From Bacillus subtilis (GTDB lineage Bacteria; Bacillota; Bacilli; Bacillales; Bacillaceae_C): a stretch of 64,000 nt of DNA. A program made the position numbers and the translations under genes. Of the stretch, positions 1 to 8,604 are shown piece by piece. The DNA lies in assembly GCF_008764245.1 (NCBI RefSeq), contig NZ_VTQV01000012.1, positions 25,548 through 89,547 on the forward strand, read 5' to 3'. A model generated the notes under the pieces. That model made no database searches. It worked only from the letters and a program-made list of their open reading frames with translations, and was not told where the DNA came from. Every line of letters starts with the position of its first letter. The first letter of the stretch is position 1.

Positions 1-994
1 CGGGAGATGCATCGACGGCCCATGCCTGTAAGGCTGGTTGAACACTACCAAAGCCAAGTCCATATAGCCCTGCTGCAATTAGCATAACTGTAATGTTCGG
101 AAGCCAAGACAAGAGAATCATAGCAATAAAAACTAAAATAGTTCCAGGTAGAAAAACATAGAGATGCCCTTTTTTGTCATAAATTTTTCCGGCAAATGTT
201 CGAGATAACATTAGGAATAATGCGTAAACTAGAAAATACATTTCAATACCTGCAATATTTTTCTCGGCCGCATATAATGGTAGAAATGAAGCAATCCCGC
301 CAAATGTGACAGTGATAAAAAATAATAATAGAGACGGTTTAATCGCCGACTTTTCAAATATGTCAAACTTAGGGACTGCTGCCTTATTTGGTGATTCTTC
401 TACCTTCTTATAGTGAATTTGTGAAGAAAGCAATAGTGCTGCTAATCCTAAGCTACCACAGATTAAGAATAGTGAAGAAAAAGAGATTTTCCCGACAAGA
501 GTTAGACCAAGAGAAGGACCGAAAGCGAGTGCCAGATTACCTGACAAGCCAAAATACCCCATTCCCTCTCCCCTGCGCGTTGGGGGGATTAAATCTGTCG
601 CAATCGTTCCACTTGCTGTAGTAGAGAAACCCCACCCTACTCCTTGAACAATCCGCATGATGAGCAATAATGCGATACTAGCAATGAAAGCATAGGATCC
701 AACAGATAGAACAAATACACATAATCCAAGCATGTAAACGAAACGCCGACCTTTAGATTCCAAAGCATGACCAGCATATGGTCGGAATAAAAGTGCAGAA
801 AAAGTAAAGATCCCGACAATGATCCCAATCATTTGATCACTGCCCCCTAATTCTTTAACAAAGATTGGCAGAGTAGGCAATGTCATCTGAAACCCAAGAA
901 AAACGAAAAAATTGGCGATGCAAATTAAAACAAAATCTCTCGTCCAAATTTTTTCTCTAGTATTAGCCCCTTGAATTTTCCCTTGTGAATCCAT
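1..994 (-). CDS. MFS transporter, C-terminus cut by window edge
   Basis: Major facilitator superfamily membrane transporter; the substrate cannot be told from sequence. Reading the minus strand from an ATG at 994 gives an uninterrupted frame of 331 codons to the window edge, beginning MDSQGKIQG. A TAGGAGAG ribosome binding site precedes the start. The first membrane segment lies near residues 20-40. The loop between segments 2 and 3 carries a motif-A-like GHALESKGRR near residues 75-84. A second cytoplasmic loop follows the sixth segment, and part of the second half-domain is present. The 3' end lies outside the window, so full length and any break there are unknown. A drug or metabolite exporter role is inference only. 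Confidence 0.88.
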   Translation of the reverse strand, partial: MDSQGKIQGANTREKIWTRDFVLICIANFFVFLGFQMTLPTLPIFVKELGGSDQMIGIIVGIFTFSALLFRPYAGHALESKGRRFVYMLGLCVFVLSVGSYAFIASIALLLIMRIVQGVGWGFSTTASGTIATDLIPPTRRGEGMGYFGLSGNLALAFGPSLGLTLVGKISFSSLFLICGSLGLAALLLSSQIHYKKVEESPNKAAVPKFDIFEKSAIKPSLLLFFITVTFGGIASFLPLYAAEKNIAGIEMYFLVYALFLMLSRTFAGKIYDKKGHLYVFLPGTILVFIAMILLSWLPNITVMLIAAGLYGLGFGSVQPALQAWAVDASP

Positions 995-1194
995 TTCAAT
1001 TTCTCTCCTAACTCAAACAAAAATGTATTTTAAGAATAGCCCACATTCTAATGTAGCAAAGTAATGACTTTAAAAGAAAACTACAAAATGCATCAAATAG
1101 ACACTTTCAAGTAAATATTTAGTTTCACGAAACAACTTATACAATGTAGCATAATCTACTGCTGCATGTCTAGACATACAGCGCCTGAGTTTAT

Positions 1195-1228
1195 AAAAGA
1201 AAAGAATGTCTTCTAATCTCAGACATCC
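1195..1228 (-). terminator. terminator after RDD gene
   Basis: On the minus strand GGATGTCT and AGACATTC pair (one G-U wobble) around a 9-base loop and are followed by TTTTCTTTT. It lies just downstream of the RDD gene stop. The rest of 995-1244 shows no supported gene. Confidence 0.55.
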
Positions 1229-1244
1229 TTTCCGCTCAGAAAAA

Positions 1245-2045
1245 CTATATTTCATATTCCCATTCGTCTTTTAAATGCAGGTAAACGATTAGGAGCATAT
1301 TTTCCAATTCTTGACTATCTTTATGTTCCCATTCTAATCCTAATTTAGGAAAGATGATTTGTGCTACTTGATCTGTCAATTCTATACGATCCTTTACATC
1401 TAATTGTTTAAAGCGATTCGCATACGTTCGGATTAAATTCCAATCCTGCATGTCAATGGATTTTAAATTCCAAGTATCTAAGGACAGACTTTCTTTTGTT
1501 AGACCTCTATCATGAATTTCTCTTTCAATGCTCGATTGCTTCTTTTTAGATGGAGCATTTTCATCATAAACCACAATCGTTCCCGCTAACAAATCCCCTA
1601 ATCGTTTCTTTTTCGGATGGAAGAAAATCATTAACAGCCCAACTAAATAATAAGGTAACGAATCAATGATTAACAATAGATTACGAATGAAACTCGCTAG
1701 AAAGGTAATGCTTTGGCCATTTTCTTGAATGACTCTAATTCCCATGATCTTCTTTCCGATTGTTTTACCACCCCAAAAGAATTCAAGGATCACAAAATAA
1801 CCGTAGTTGAGGAGAAACAATCCAATTATCATGAAGACAAATAGATAAGATATCGCGTCTTCCATAAATGGAATTTCTGAAACGGCAAATACTAAAAGAA
1901 AGCTCACGAGTAAAATGATCACCATAGCAATCGATAAAATCACGTTATCAATAATGAAAGCAACCGTTCTAGAACCTAATCCTGCTAGCTGAAATTGCAG
2001 GGAAATATATTCGGGAGTCTTCACTCCTACTTTTTCTTTATCCAA
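1245..2045 (-). CDS. RDD family membrane protein
   Basis: RDD-family integral membrane protein, 266 residues; the family is of unresolved function (some members are linked to transport). The N-terminal part carries the family arginine/aspartate signature (SRTVAFIIDN near residues 25-34). Two or three hydrophobic segments follow to about residue 92, then a GKKIMGIRV-type RDD motif near 98-106. The last ~100 residues are a soluble tail. The start is a TTG with GGGGGG six bases upstream; no ATG fits. It is divergent from the SpoIIM-family gene. This pairing plus the MoxR cluster is seen in many Firmicutes and Actinobacteria (family knowledge), which suggests an envelope-related role (inference). 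Confidence 0.85.
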   Translation of the reverse strand: MDKEKVGVKTPEYISLQFQLAGLGSRTVAFIIDNVILSIAMVIILLVSFLLVFAVSEIPFMEDAISYLFVFMIIGLFLLNYGYFVILEFFWGGKTIGKKIMGIRVIQENGQSITFLASFIRNLLLIIDSLPYYLVGLLMIFFHPKKKRLGDLLAGTIVVYDENAPSKKKQSSIEREIHDRGLTKESLSLDTWNLKSIDMQDWNLIRTYANRFKQLDVKDRIELTDQVAQIIFPKLGLEWEHKDSQELENMLLIVYLHLKDEWEYEI

Positions 2046-2156
2046 TGGTATCCCCCCAAAGACTTATTTTTGTTAAAGTGTTTCTATTTATCTAAAACAT
2101 TATTATAATTATAAGCATTGATTCGATTTACTAAGGAATTGGCAGGTGAAAAAATA

Positions 2157-3137
2157 ATGAATATCAAACAGTTTACTCAGCAACATCGTGAAGACTGGAA
2201 ACAACTTGAGGATTTATCCAGAATGATTGGCAAAAGAAAAAGAAATGTGACAGCAAAATCAATGAAGCAATTTTACCGATTATATCAAAAAGCTTCACAG
2301 AATCTCTCCTATAGTCAAACAAATTTTCCTAATGAAAAGTTAACAGGCTATCTGAATGAGTTAGTCTCTAGAGCCCATAATGTATTATATAAAGATCAAA
2401 CGACAAGTATGGGGCAGTTTCGCCACTTTTTCACAACTACTTTTATAGGCCTATTATTAGAACAATGGAAAGCGATACTCGTAGCCATGGGTTTATTCGT
2501 ATTAGGGATGCTAGGAAGCTTTTTCACCGTTATATCTGATCCGCTTCATCTTTATACAATTCTGCCTAATGATATCGCACAATCGGTTGACCCTACCCAA
2601 TTAGGGAGCAATGACGGAATGGTTGATTCACCGACCATGTCAGCTGCCATTATGACAAATAATATTCAAGTGGCTTTTCTCGCTTTTGCAGGTGGGATTA
2701 CTTTAGGTATATTAACAGTCTATGTAATGGTCTATAACGGTATTATTGTTGGCGCACTTGCGGGTCTTTTTTGGGCACATGGAAAGTCCTACGATTTCTG
2801 GGCCTATATTGTTCCCCATGGCATGATCGAATTAACCGCCATTTTCATTGCTGGAGGAGCCGGTTTATTAATGGGCTATAAGCTTTTTGTACCAGGCCAA
2901 TTTTCTAGAGGCTTTCAATTAAAAAAGCAAGCAATTCGCTCTATACAATTAATCATTGGGACGATTCCTTTATTTATTATCGCCGGAGTGATAGAGGGAT
3001 TTATCACCCCAGCTGCGATTTCTTTGGAAGCCAAGTATTTTGTCGCTTTCCTCACGATCATTGGCTTAATTCTATATGTTGTGATCGGCAAACAATTATT
3101 AAATCGCCGCCATGCTATAAAAGGTGTCGATTCATAA
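2157..3137 (+). CDS. SpoIIM-family (DUF95) membrane protein
   Basis: Stage II sporulation protein M-like membrane protein, 326 residues. It is longer than true SpoIIM and belongs to the DUF95 group that accompanies RDD/MoxR clusters. About 100 soluble N-terminal residues precede five or so membrane segments (near 103-122, 175-210, 215-240, 265-285, 296-315). A PHGMIEL motif, typical of the family, lies between segments. The ATG at 2157 is chosen over an upstream in-frame TTG at 2118 because AGGTG sits eight bases before it. Its 3' end overlaps the convergent DUF58 gene by 23 bp. Dedicated sporulation function is not implied. Confidence 0.85.
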   Translation: MNIKQFTQQHREDWKQLEDLSRMIGKRKRNVTAKSMKQFYRLYQKASQNLSYSQTNFPNEKLTGYLNELVSRAHNVLYKDQTTSMGQFRHFFTTTFIGLLLEQWKAILVAMGLFVLGMLGSFFTVISDPLHLYTILPNDIAQSVDPTQLGSNDGMVDSPTMSAAIMTNNIQVAFLAFAGGITLGILTVYVMVYNGIIVGALAGLFWAHGKSYDFWAYIVPHGMIELTAIFIAGGAGLLMGYKLFVPGQFSRGFQLKKQAIRSIQLIIGTIPLFIIAGVIEGFITPAAISLEAKYFVAFLTIIGLILYVVIGKQLLNRRHAIKGVDS

Positions 3138-4473
3138 TATCGATATAGTGGGAAACGGCCGCTGTTGCTAGGTATTCCCCTTGGGCCTCCATCATTTGGA
3201 GGCCTTGACTTTCCCATTTGTTTTTTTCCCTTTGAATAAAAAGAATTTCCTGTTGCGCAATACTTTTTTCCATTGCCAAATCGGCGTAAGTTGGCTGCAT
3301 TCTCGCCTTTTCTACTAATTGTTGATCTTCTATTCCGATCATAAAAAATAAATGGCGTCTGCGGAGTCGCTTTAGATACATTAAAGCTGATTCTTCATGT
3401 AAAAACGTGCGAATATCGCTAAATAATAGAATGAGACTACGTTTTTTCTGCATCGTATCTAAGAAAGAGAACACGGTTCCGTAGTTCGATTCAAAAGCAT
3501 CGACATGCAGATCGTAAATGGCATGAAGGATTGTTTGGAGATGGTCCATTCCTTTTGCTGGTGGGATGTATTTTTTTACACTCTTTGAAAACGCAAGGAC
3601 AGAAACATAATCGCCCTTTTTTAAAGCGGCCGCTGCTACAGTTAAAGATGCTTCCAGTGTTTTTTCCAGCTTATTCCCCGTTTCCAACTCAGCTCCCATA
3701 ATCCTGCCACAATCAAGCAAAATCGTAATATATTTCCCATGTTCTGGCTCATATTCATTTGTCATCAACTCATTAAGTTTAGCTGTTTGTCGCCAATTGA
3801 TTTTCCGTGGATCATCGCCTACAACGTAATTTCGGATCTGTGCAAAATCCCCCATCCCACTTTGGTACTTTCTAATTTTTTCGCCATCGTATAATAAAAA
3901 CTTTTGTGCATCTTCTAAAAAAGCTCTTGTCTCGGTTAAATCAGGTATCACTTTTATATTCTTTTCTAAATCGACGAGCATTTGCTTTTCCCATAACCCC
4001 CAGGTACTCCGATAGCGGAAATATAAATGTTTCAGCTCATATTTTCCTCTCACACTTGCTTTCGTTTCGTATGCAACCTGGCTAACACTTCCCCTTTCAA
4101 CCTTTCCTCGTACAGGGAAAGGACGTTGAAAGGATAAGGGTAAGCCGTCAACAAAGGAGTATGTAAAAGCATAATTCGAGCTGTTCTTTATTTCAATCAT
4201 CATCTCGTATGGTAATCCTCGCTCTAATTCTTCTTGGATGATACGCTGAAATTGAATTTGCTTCCGTTTAGGTGTAAAAAAGAGATCGATAAAACTAAAT
4301 AAAAGGATAAGTGTATTGATCCCAAAGACAAATGTCCAAGAAATCCCCCAAAAACTAAATAATAATAACACAACACTTAATATTCCATAGACAAAAAGTA
4401 ATCGTTTCGATGGTAAAATCCCTTTATCTTGGAACAGGAACCGACCCCACCAGCTCTTGGATGACTTGATCAA
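3115..4473 (-). CDS. DUF58 domain protein (MoxR partner)
   Basis: DUF58 protein, 452 residues. DUF58 proteins have a VWA-like fold and are encoded beside MoxR ATPases, probably as their partner or client. Two membrane segments lie near residues 25-66. The diagnostic GDDPRKINWRQTA motif is near 219-231, followed by a VWA-like strand (ITILLDCGR). The TTG start at 4473 has GGAGGG eight bases upstream and lies 50 bp inside the moxR reading frame, so the two are probably translationally coupled. The B. subtilis counterpart is YeaD-like; here the usual transglutaminase gene is replaced by DUF4350 and DUF4129 proteins. The substrate is unknown. Confidence 0.88.
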   Translation of the reverse strand: MIKSSKSWWGRFLFQDKGILPSKRLLFVYGILSVVLLLFSFWGISWTFVFGINTLILLFSFIDLFFTPKRKQIQFQRIIQEELERGLPYEMMIEIKNSSNYAFTYSFVDGLPLSFQRPFPVRGKVERGSVSQVAYETKASVRGKYELKHLYFRYRSTWGLWEKQMLVDLEKNIKVIPDLTETRAFLEDAQKFLLYDGEKIRKYQSGMGDFAQIRNYVVGDDPRKINWRQTAKLNELMTNEYEPEHGKYITILLDCGRIMGAELETGNKLEKTLEASLTVAAAALKKGDYVSVLAFSKSVKKYIPPAKGMDHLQTILHAIYDLHVDAFESNYGTVFSFLDTMQKKRSLILLFSDIRTFLHEESALMYLKRLRRRHLFFMIGIEDQQLVEKARMQPTYADLAMEKSIAQQEILFIQREKNKWESQGLQMMEAQGEYLATAAVSHYIDIMNRHLL

Positions 4474-5353
4474 TGGACGCTCCCTCCAATTCTATCTGTG
4501 GAGATAACTGTACTCGATGCCGTAAAGATGGCTTTGCTACCATTTTTACATCATCGGGAGTAACATAATCCCTACCCTCCAAATAAGCCCATGCCTTGCT
4601 TGCTTTTCCTATGGAAATAGCCGCTCTCGTACTTGCTCCAAAACGAATGGATTCAACCTCTCTTGTTTTGCGGACGATTTTCATAATATAATCAAGCACA
4701 CCGTCTCCCAATGTAACCTGTTCAATTTCTTTTCTAATCTCCAAAAAGGAATCTAGTTGCATGACGGCGTCCACTGCTGTTTTTAATGGTGTAGGTTCAA
4801 TCATTTGTTGAAGGACAGCTTTTTCTTCCTCAAAGGAAGGGAACTCAATATAAAGCTTAAATAAGAAACGATCTTGTTGGGCTTCAGGTAAAGGATAGGT
4901 TCCTTCAAATTCAATTGGATTCTGTGTCGCCACCACGAAAAACACCTCTGGCAATGAATACGTTTCTCCTTGAATGGTTACTTGCTTTTCCTCCATCGCT
5001 TCTAATAAAGCGGCTTGTGTTTTCGCCGGTGTTCGATTGATCTCATCTGCAAGGAGAATATTGGTAAAAATGGGACCACGGATTGTCTCAAATTGCCCTT
5101 CTTGCATATTGTAAATACTGCTTCCTGTTATATCACTTGGCAATAAGTCTGGTGTAAATTGAATTCGATTAAAACGACCATTTAGCAGTTCCGCTAATGT
5201 TCGAACTGTTTTCGTTTTTCCTGTTCCTGGAACACCTTCCAAAAGTACGTGGCCATCTGTAAGTATGGCAGATAGTAATAGTCGTAAATTGGTTGTTTGC
5301 CCTAATATTTTTTCTTCGTATTTTTCTAGTAAGGATGCTAATTCTGGTTTCAT
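4424..5353 (-). CDS. MoxR-family AAA+ ATPase
   Basis: MoxR-type AAA+ ATPase, 309 residues, expected to act as a chaperone-like remodelling ATPase for VWA-type partners. Walker A GVPGTGKT is at residues 40-47 and Walker B ILLADE around 99-104. These are followed by the typical NRTPAKTQAALLEAMEE stretch and sensor-1 ATQNP. The C-terminal lid domain ends with a RHRVQLSP-type segment. The ATG overlaps the stop of the DUF4350 gene (ATGA), and its 3' end overlaps the DUF58 start, so the genes form a tight operon. Similar to B. subtilis YeaC. Confident in family, not in biological process. Confidence 0.93.
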   Translation of the reverse strand: MKPELASLLEKYEEKILGQTTNLRLLLSAILTDGHVLLEGVPGTGKTKTVRTLAELLNGRFNRIQFTPDLLPSDITGSSIYNMQEGQFETIRGPIFTNILLADEINRTPAKTQAALLEAMEEKQVTIQGETYSLPEVFFVVATQNPIEFEGTYPLPEAQQDRFLFKLYIEFPSFEEEKAVLQQMIEPTPLKTAVDAVMQLDSFLEIRKEIEQVTLGDGVLDYIMKIVRKTREVESIRFGASTRAAISIGKASKAWAYLEGRDYVTPDDVKMVAKPSLRHRVQLSPQIELEGASIDQVIQELVGSVPVPR

Positions 5354-6489
5354 CCTTTCTCCACCTCTTTCCTTAAGCGATCAATATTCTTTGACCAATA
5401 TACATATTCTTGCTTACTCATATCCTTTTTTGTTAATGCGTTTGTTAATTTTTTTATAAACGTTGCGAGATCTGTATCAGGTATGTTTATATCCCTACGT
5501 AACAGGTCATCTAAAATATCTGGCCAATCTTTTGTAGAAGAAATTCCCCAACGTTCTTTCATTAATGTTCTGACATACTCCGCCTGTGTGTGCAAACTGT
5601 CGTGGTATAATTTCCCTTTTAAATACCAAGATGAAAGTGCTTTGAGTCTTTCATCACTAAAACGAACAGATTCTTCTCTCGGAATGAAGATAGGGCCAAA
5701 TCTTTTACCTGTATTCCATAACCATAATAAAGTAAGGAATGCAGCTTGAATCATGAACAAAATAAACCATTTAGGATAGGTATTTACAGTTGTGAGTGGA
5801 GATTGGCTTCCATGTAAATACTCATCAAATAATATTTCGCTCGGCGCAATATCATTTAACAATGAAGTGATGATCGGAACATGGTCAGCAGTCAGTATTT
5901 CTTTGTTAGCCAGCCATTTCGGTGAATTCACGACATACAGTTGTCCATTGCCATAGGAGCGCTTTAGGCCTAATGGTCCTTCTTCATCGTGAAGGAGAAT
6001 TTGATCACCCTCTTTGGTTATTAGTCGCAAAGGGCTAGTAAGGAGTGCCTGAAGCTCCCGACCGTTTTGATCCACAACGGTTTCGACCTCATCTAATTTG
6101 TTCACACTTGTTGGCTCAGTCGTAAGTCCAAAAAAATCATCAGGAGTCTCCGAGATTAATAGAATTGTATTCCCTGCTTCCATATAGGCTTGATATTCTT
6201 GCATCTCCTTACTATCCGGCATAATAAATGGTTCAATGATGATGAGTAATTGATTGTGATCTGTCATTGGTAGTTGTTCTGAAGAATAATGAAATCTTTT
6301 GACCGAATCAAACTCTTGATCTAAATATGTATAAAATGCCTTCACTCCAGTTGGAGAAGGTGACTGGGAAACGAAGTTAGGATATTCTTTTTGATTAGGT
6401 GTATAAAAGAGGTAGCTTAGGATGATAAAAATAATGAGCAAAACAGTCATCCATATCCATATTCGTTTATGACTGGATTGTGGCTGCAA
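5350..6489 (-). CDS. DUF4350 domain membrane protein
   Basis: DUF4350 protein, 379 residues. An N-terminal membrane segment near residues 10-28 leads into a Rossmann-like extracytoplasmic domain. The family signature SPTGVKAFYTYLDQ lies near residue 45, and a second membrane segment near 240-258 is followed by a cytoplasmic C-terminal domain. Family members are found with MoxR and DUF58 proteins; no enzymatic activity is established. The start is a TTG with AAGGGGG about ten bases upstream. It sits between the DUF4129 gene (21-bp gap) and moxR (4-bp overlap). Its place in the operon suggests it is a structural subunit of a MoxR-dependent membrane assembly (inference). Confidence 0.8.
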   Translation of the reverse strand: MQPQSSHKRIWIWMTVLLIIFIILSYLFYTPNQKEYPNFVSQSPSPTGVKAFYTYLDQEFDSVKRFHYSSEQLPMTDHNQLLIIIEPFIMPDSKEMQEYQAYMEAGNTILLISETPDDFFGLTTEPTSVNKLDEVETVVDQNGRELQALLTSPLRLITKEGDQILLHDEEGPLGLKRSYGNGQLYVVNSPKWLANKEILTADHVPIITSLLNDIAPSEILFDEYLHGSQSPLTTVNTYPKWFILFMIQAAFLTLLWLWNTGKRFGPIFIPREESVRFSDERLKALSSWYLKGKLYHDSLHTQAEYVRTLMKERWGISSTKDWPDILDDLLRRDINIPDTDLATFIKKLTNALTKKDMSKQEYVYWSKNIDRLRKEVEKG

Positions 6490-6510
6490 TTCGTATTTTC
6501 CCCCTTTCTC

Positions 6511-7152
6511 TTATCCTTCTGAAGCGTGATGTTTTTCTTCTAATCCTGCTATGATGTCTTTCTTATAATTTTCGTATTCTGCTGCTTCGATTTGCTGTTC
6601 ACCATACGTCACTTTATCGAAGAAACGAGCTAAAGTGTAAAACTTTTGCGCCCATGCTGGATGAGTCCTTTTTAATTCTGCATAATATTCCCAATTGGTT
6701 TTCCACACTTTTGCTTCAAGCCAACCACATTGATTAAAATATAGGAGTAGAGCCAGGAATAGATGGCGTGTAGCCTTCGTATATTCCTTCATTTCTTCTA
6801 GTCTTTTTACTTCAGCTATGTGACTTTGATAAGACCATTCCATTTCAGACAATTTCTGTAATGGTGGTTGATTTCTAAACTTTGTTTTTCTTACACCATA
6901 ACGGATGATCAATATTACAGCTAATGCTAGTAGTAGAATGACGATCACAATAAGAACTATAAGCAATATGCTCGCTGATGTGTCCACCATTTTCATAGAA
7001 GGGAACAGCTTTTCAAGCTGTTCCATCAACCAGTGTTTTGCCTTAGACCACCAAATTTGCAATGTATTTTGCGTTTCTTTGTTGTACACTTGATATTCTT
7101 TGGTATTCAATATTTTTTCTAGATCTTGTCTCGCTTTATCTGGATCCAACAT
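6511..7152 (-). CDS. DUF4129 domain membrane protein
   Basis: DUF4129 protein, 213 residues: a soluble N-terminal stretch, one strong membrane helix near residues 57-85, and a C-terminal cytoplasmic DUF4129 domain. That domain carries a repeated helical region and a YGEQQIEAAEYENY segment near its end. In other bacteria DUF4129 is often fused to transglutaminase-like proteins or encoded beside MoxR/DUF58 (family knowledge). The ATG at 7152 follows GGTGATGGAAAT. The gene lies 29 bp after the polytopic membrane protein and 21 bp before DUF4350, consistent with one transcript. Function is not known. Confidence 0.8.
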   Translation of the reverse strand: MLDPDKARQDLEKILNTKEYQVYNKETQNTLQIWWSKAKHWLMEQLEKLFPSMKMVDTSASILLIVLIVIVILLLALAVILIIRYGVRKTKFRNQPPLQKLSEMEWSYQSHIAEVKRLEEMKEYTKATRHLFLALLLYFNQCGWLEAKVWKTNWEYYAELKRTHPAWAQKFYTLARFFDKVTYGEQQIEAAEYENYKKDIIAGLEEKHHASEG

Positions 7153-7181
7153 ATTTCCATCACCTAACCTATTCAGGTCCG

Positions 7182-8084
7182 TTATGGACGAACATTATAT
7201 TCACTAATTAAATCTTTTAAATCTTCTGCTTCAAATCGCAATTTTAAATCATAATACATAACAGAATATCCAACAGCAAAAATCATACTTGTAAATAAAG
7301 TGACAACCCCGGAAACTAAAGTAACAAACACACTATTCCCAAGTAATATCATTAATGAAAATTCAACTGAATAAATAATACTGGAAATAATAAGGAAAAA
7401 AACTAGATACAATCCCAATAGTACCCATGCGCGACTTTTTGTCATTTTCCAAGATTTGGAGAAACCTAGAGGTTCTTCCCCAAGAATGACGGGACCAAAA
7501 TAAAAACTCCATCTTGTCAAGAAATAGCCTACCCCAATCATCGTTCCCAGCACCATTAGAATGGCAAGAATTACACCTATGACAGGATGAATGAGTCCAC
7601 CAATTACTCCGACGATGCCAATGAAAAACATCGGAACAAAGAAAGATCCAAAAGAAATCAACCCAAACAAGAAACTGCTTGCTAGTAAATAGCCGTAGCG
7701 TGGGAAAACCTCCTTCATCACTTGCCCCAATGTGAATGTTTCGTTTTTGCGGATATGATTGATCATCAACATAATCGATCCTAATGCAAGTGGGTATAAA
7801 AATATACCTAGGAAACTGACAAGACTAATACCAAGATCAGCTATGACATTAGCAGGAGTATCCTCAAAACTCATAATGGTTTGTTCGAACCAAAACTCCC
7901 CTTCTCCACTCCCTTTAAAAAAGGCAGCACCAGACAACAATTTAATAAAGGCTTGCACTAAAAAAATAGGTCCCATAAAGATTAAGAAAACGGTGAAAAA
8001 TGGTGCAAAGTTATTTTTTCCTAAACTAAATGAATGATCTAAAATCCTTCCAAATCCCTTTGGGCTGTTAAATTTTGTATCCAA
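7182..8084 (-). CDS. polytopic membrane protein, first gene of MoxR operon
   Basis: Hydrophobic protein of 300 residues with about six membrane segments. It resembles the membrane domain found in some glycerophosphodiester phosphodiesterases, without the catalytic domain. The N-terminus (FNSPKGFGRILDHSFSLGKN) matches the type seen in DUF4013/GPDPase-membrane-like proteins; exact family assignment is uncertain. The start is a TTG with GGAGGATAT upstream. It is the promoter-proximal gene of the run continuing through DUF4129, DUF4350, MoxR and DUF58. A membrane scaffold or transport component is possible; no function can be claimed. Confidence 0.75.
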   Translation of the reverse strand: MDTKFNSPKGFGRILDHSFSLGKNNFAPFFTVFLIFMGPIFLVQAFIKLLSGAAFFKGSGEGEFWFEQTIMSFEDTPANVIADLGISLVSFLGIFLYPLALGSIMLMINHIRKNETFTLGQVMKEVFPRYGYLLASSFLFGLISFGSFFVPMFFIGIVGVIGGLIHPVIGVILAILMVLGTMIGVGYFLTRWSFYFGPVILGEEPLGFSKSWKMTKSRAWVLLGLYLVFFLIISSIIYSVEFSLMILLGNSVFVTLVSGVVTLFTSMIFAVGYSVMYYDLKLRFEAEDLKDLISEYNVRP

Positions 8085-8392
8085 TGAATATCCTCCCCGT
8101 TACACGAAATGAAATAATCATAAGGCCTATTTTATCATTAATCGCAGATAAGAAGGGAATCGTTTCTCATTTTAGGATAAAATTCCTGTTTAGGCATTTT
8201 TAGTTCCATATATTTGCAGTTATCTAGGACTAACCTCATTTGAATGATTTATTATATGACGTATGCTTAGTAAATATGGTGATAAAAAAAGATGTTGCTG
8301 GTGTAATAACCAACAACAGTCTTCAGTTGGCCTGCAGGACGCAGGTGATAAAGGCGTGGCGATTGTTACCGCGAATTTAGCCTTATAGAGGA
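8085..8392. other. intergenic stretch with repeat-like module
   Basis: No gene is supported here. Bases 8338-8361 match 24913-24936 at 21 of 24 positions. Bases 8371-8384 match 24947-24960 at 13 of 14. So this stretch carries a module shared with the repeat near 24.9 kb. Open frames across it have no recognisable product. Confidence 0.5.
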
Positions 8393-8540
8393 TGTTCAAA
8401 AAGTCCGGTAAAAATGACACTGCGAATTTCTTCGTTGGCTTGCTTCTCCGCTGCTCATGTATCTAAATGCATACATTCCGCTGCTCGAAGGCTTCGCCGC
8501 CTCGAACTTCTTGGTCCTTTTTATCCTCCTTTTTGAACAC
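8393..8540. repeat. dispersed repeat, TGTTCAAAAAG family, copy A
   Basis: 148-bp element. It begins TGTTCAAAAAGTCCGGT and ends with the reverse complement of TGTTCAAAAAGGAGGA, so its ends are imperfect inverted repeats of about 26 bp. Its first ~72 bp and last ~28 bp are nearly identical to 18912-19234. No transposase is encoded. It lies between the MoxR operon promoter region and the murB stop. Confidence 0.75.
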
Positions 8541-8604
8541 GCACTTATATAATAAATTCTTCGTAATCCTTCTCAATGCTGGGTTATGTTCTACTTAAAA
8601 ATAA

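Noticed and set aside
1070..1255. 61-codon open frame downstream of the RDD gene
   Set aside because: It covers the RDD terminator hairpin and overlaps the RDD stop; no homology or ribosome binding site.
8220..8420. 66-codon open frame on the minus strand
   Set aside because: It spans the border of dispersed repeat copy A, has no convincing ribosome binding site and no recognisable product.
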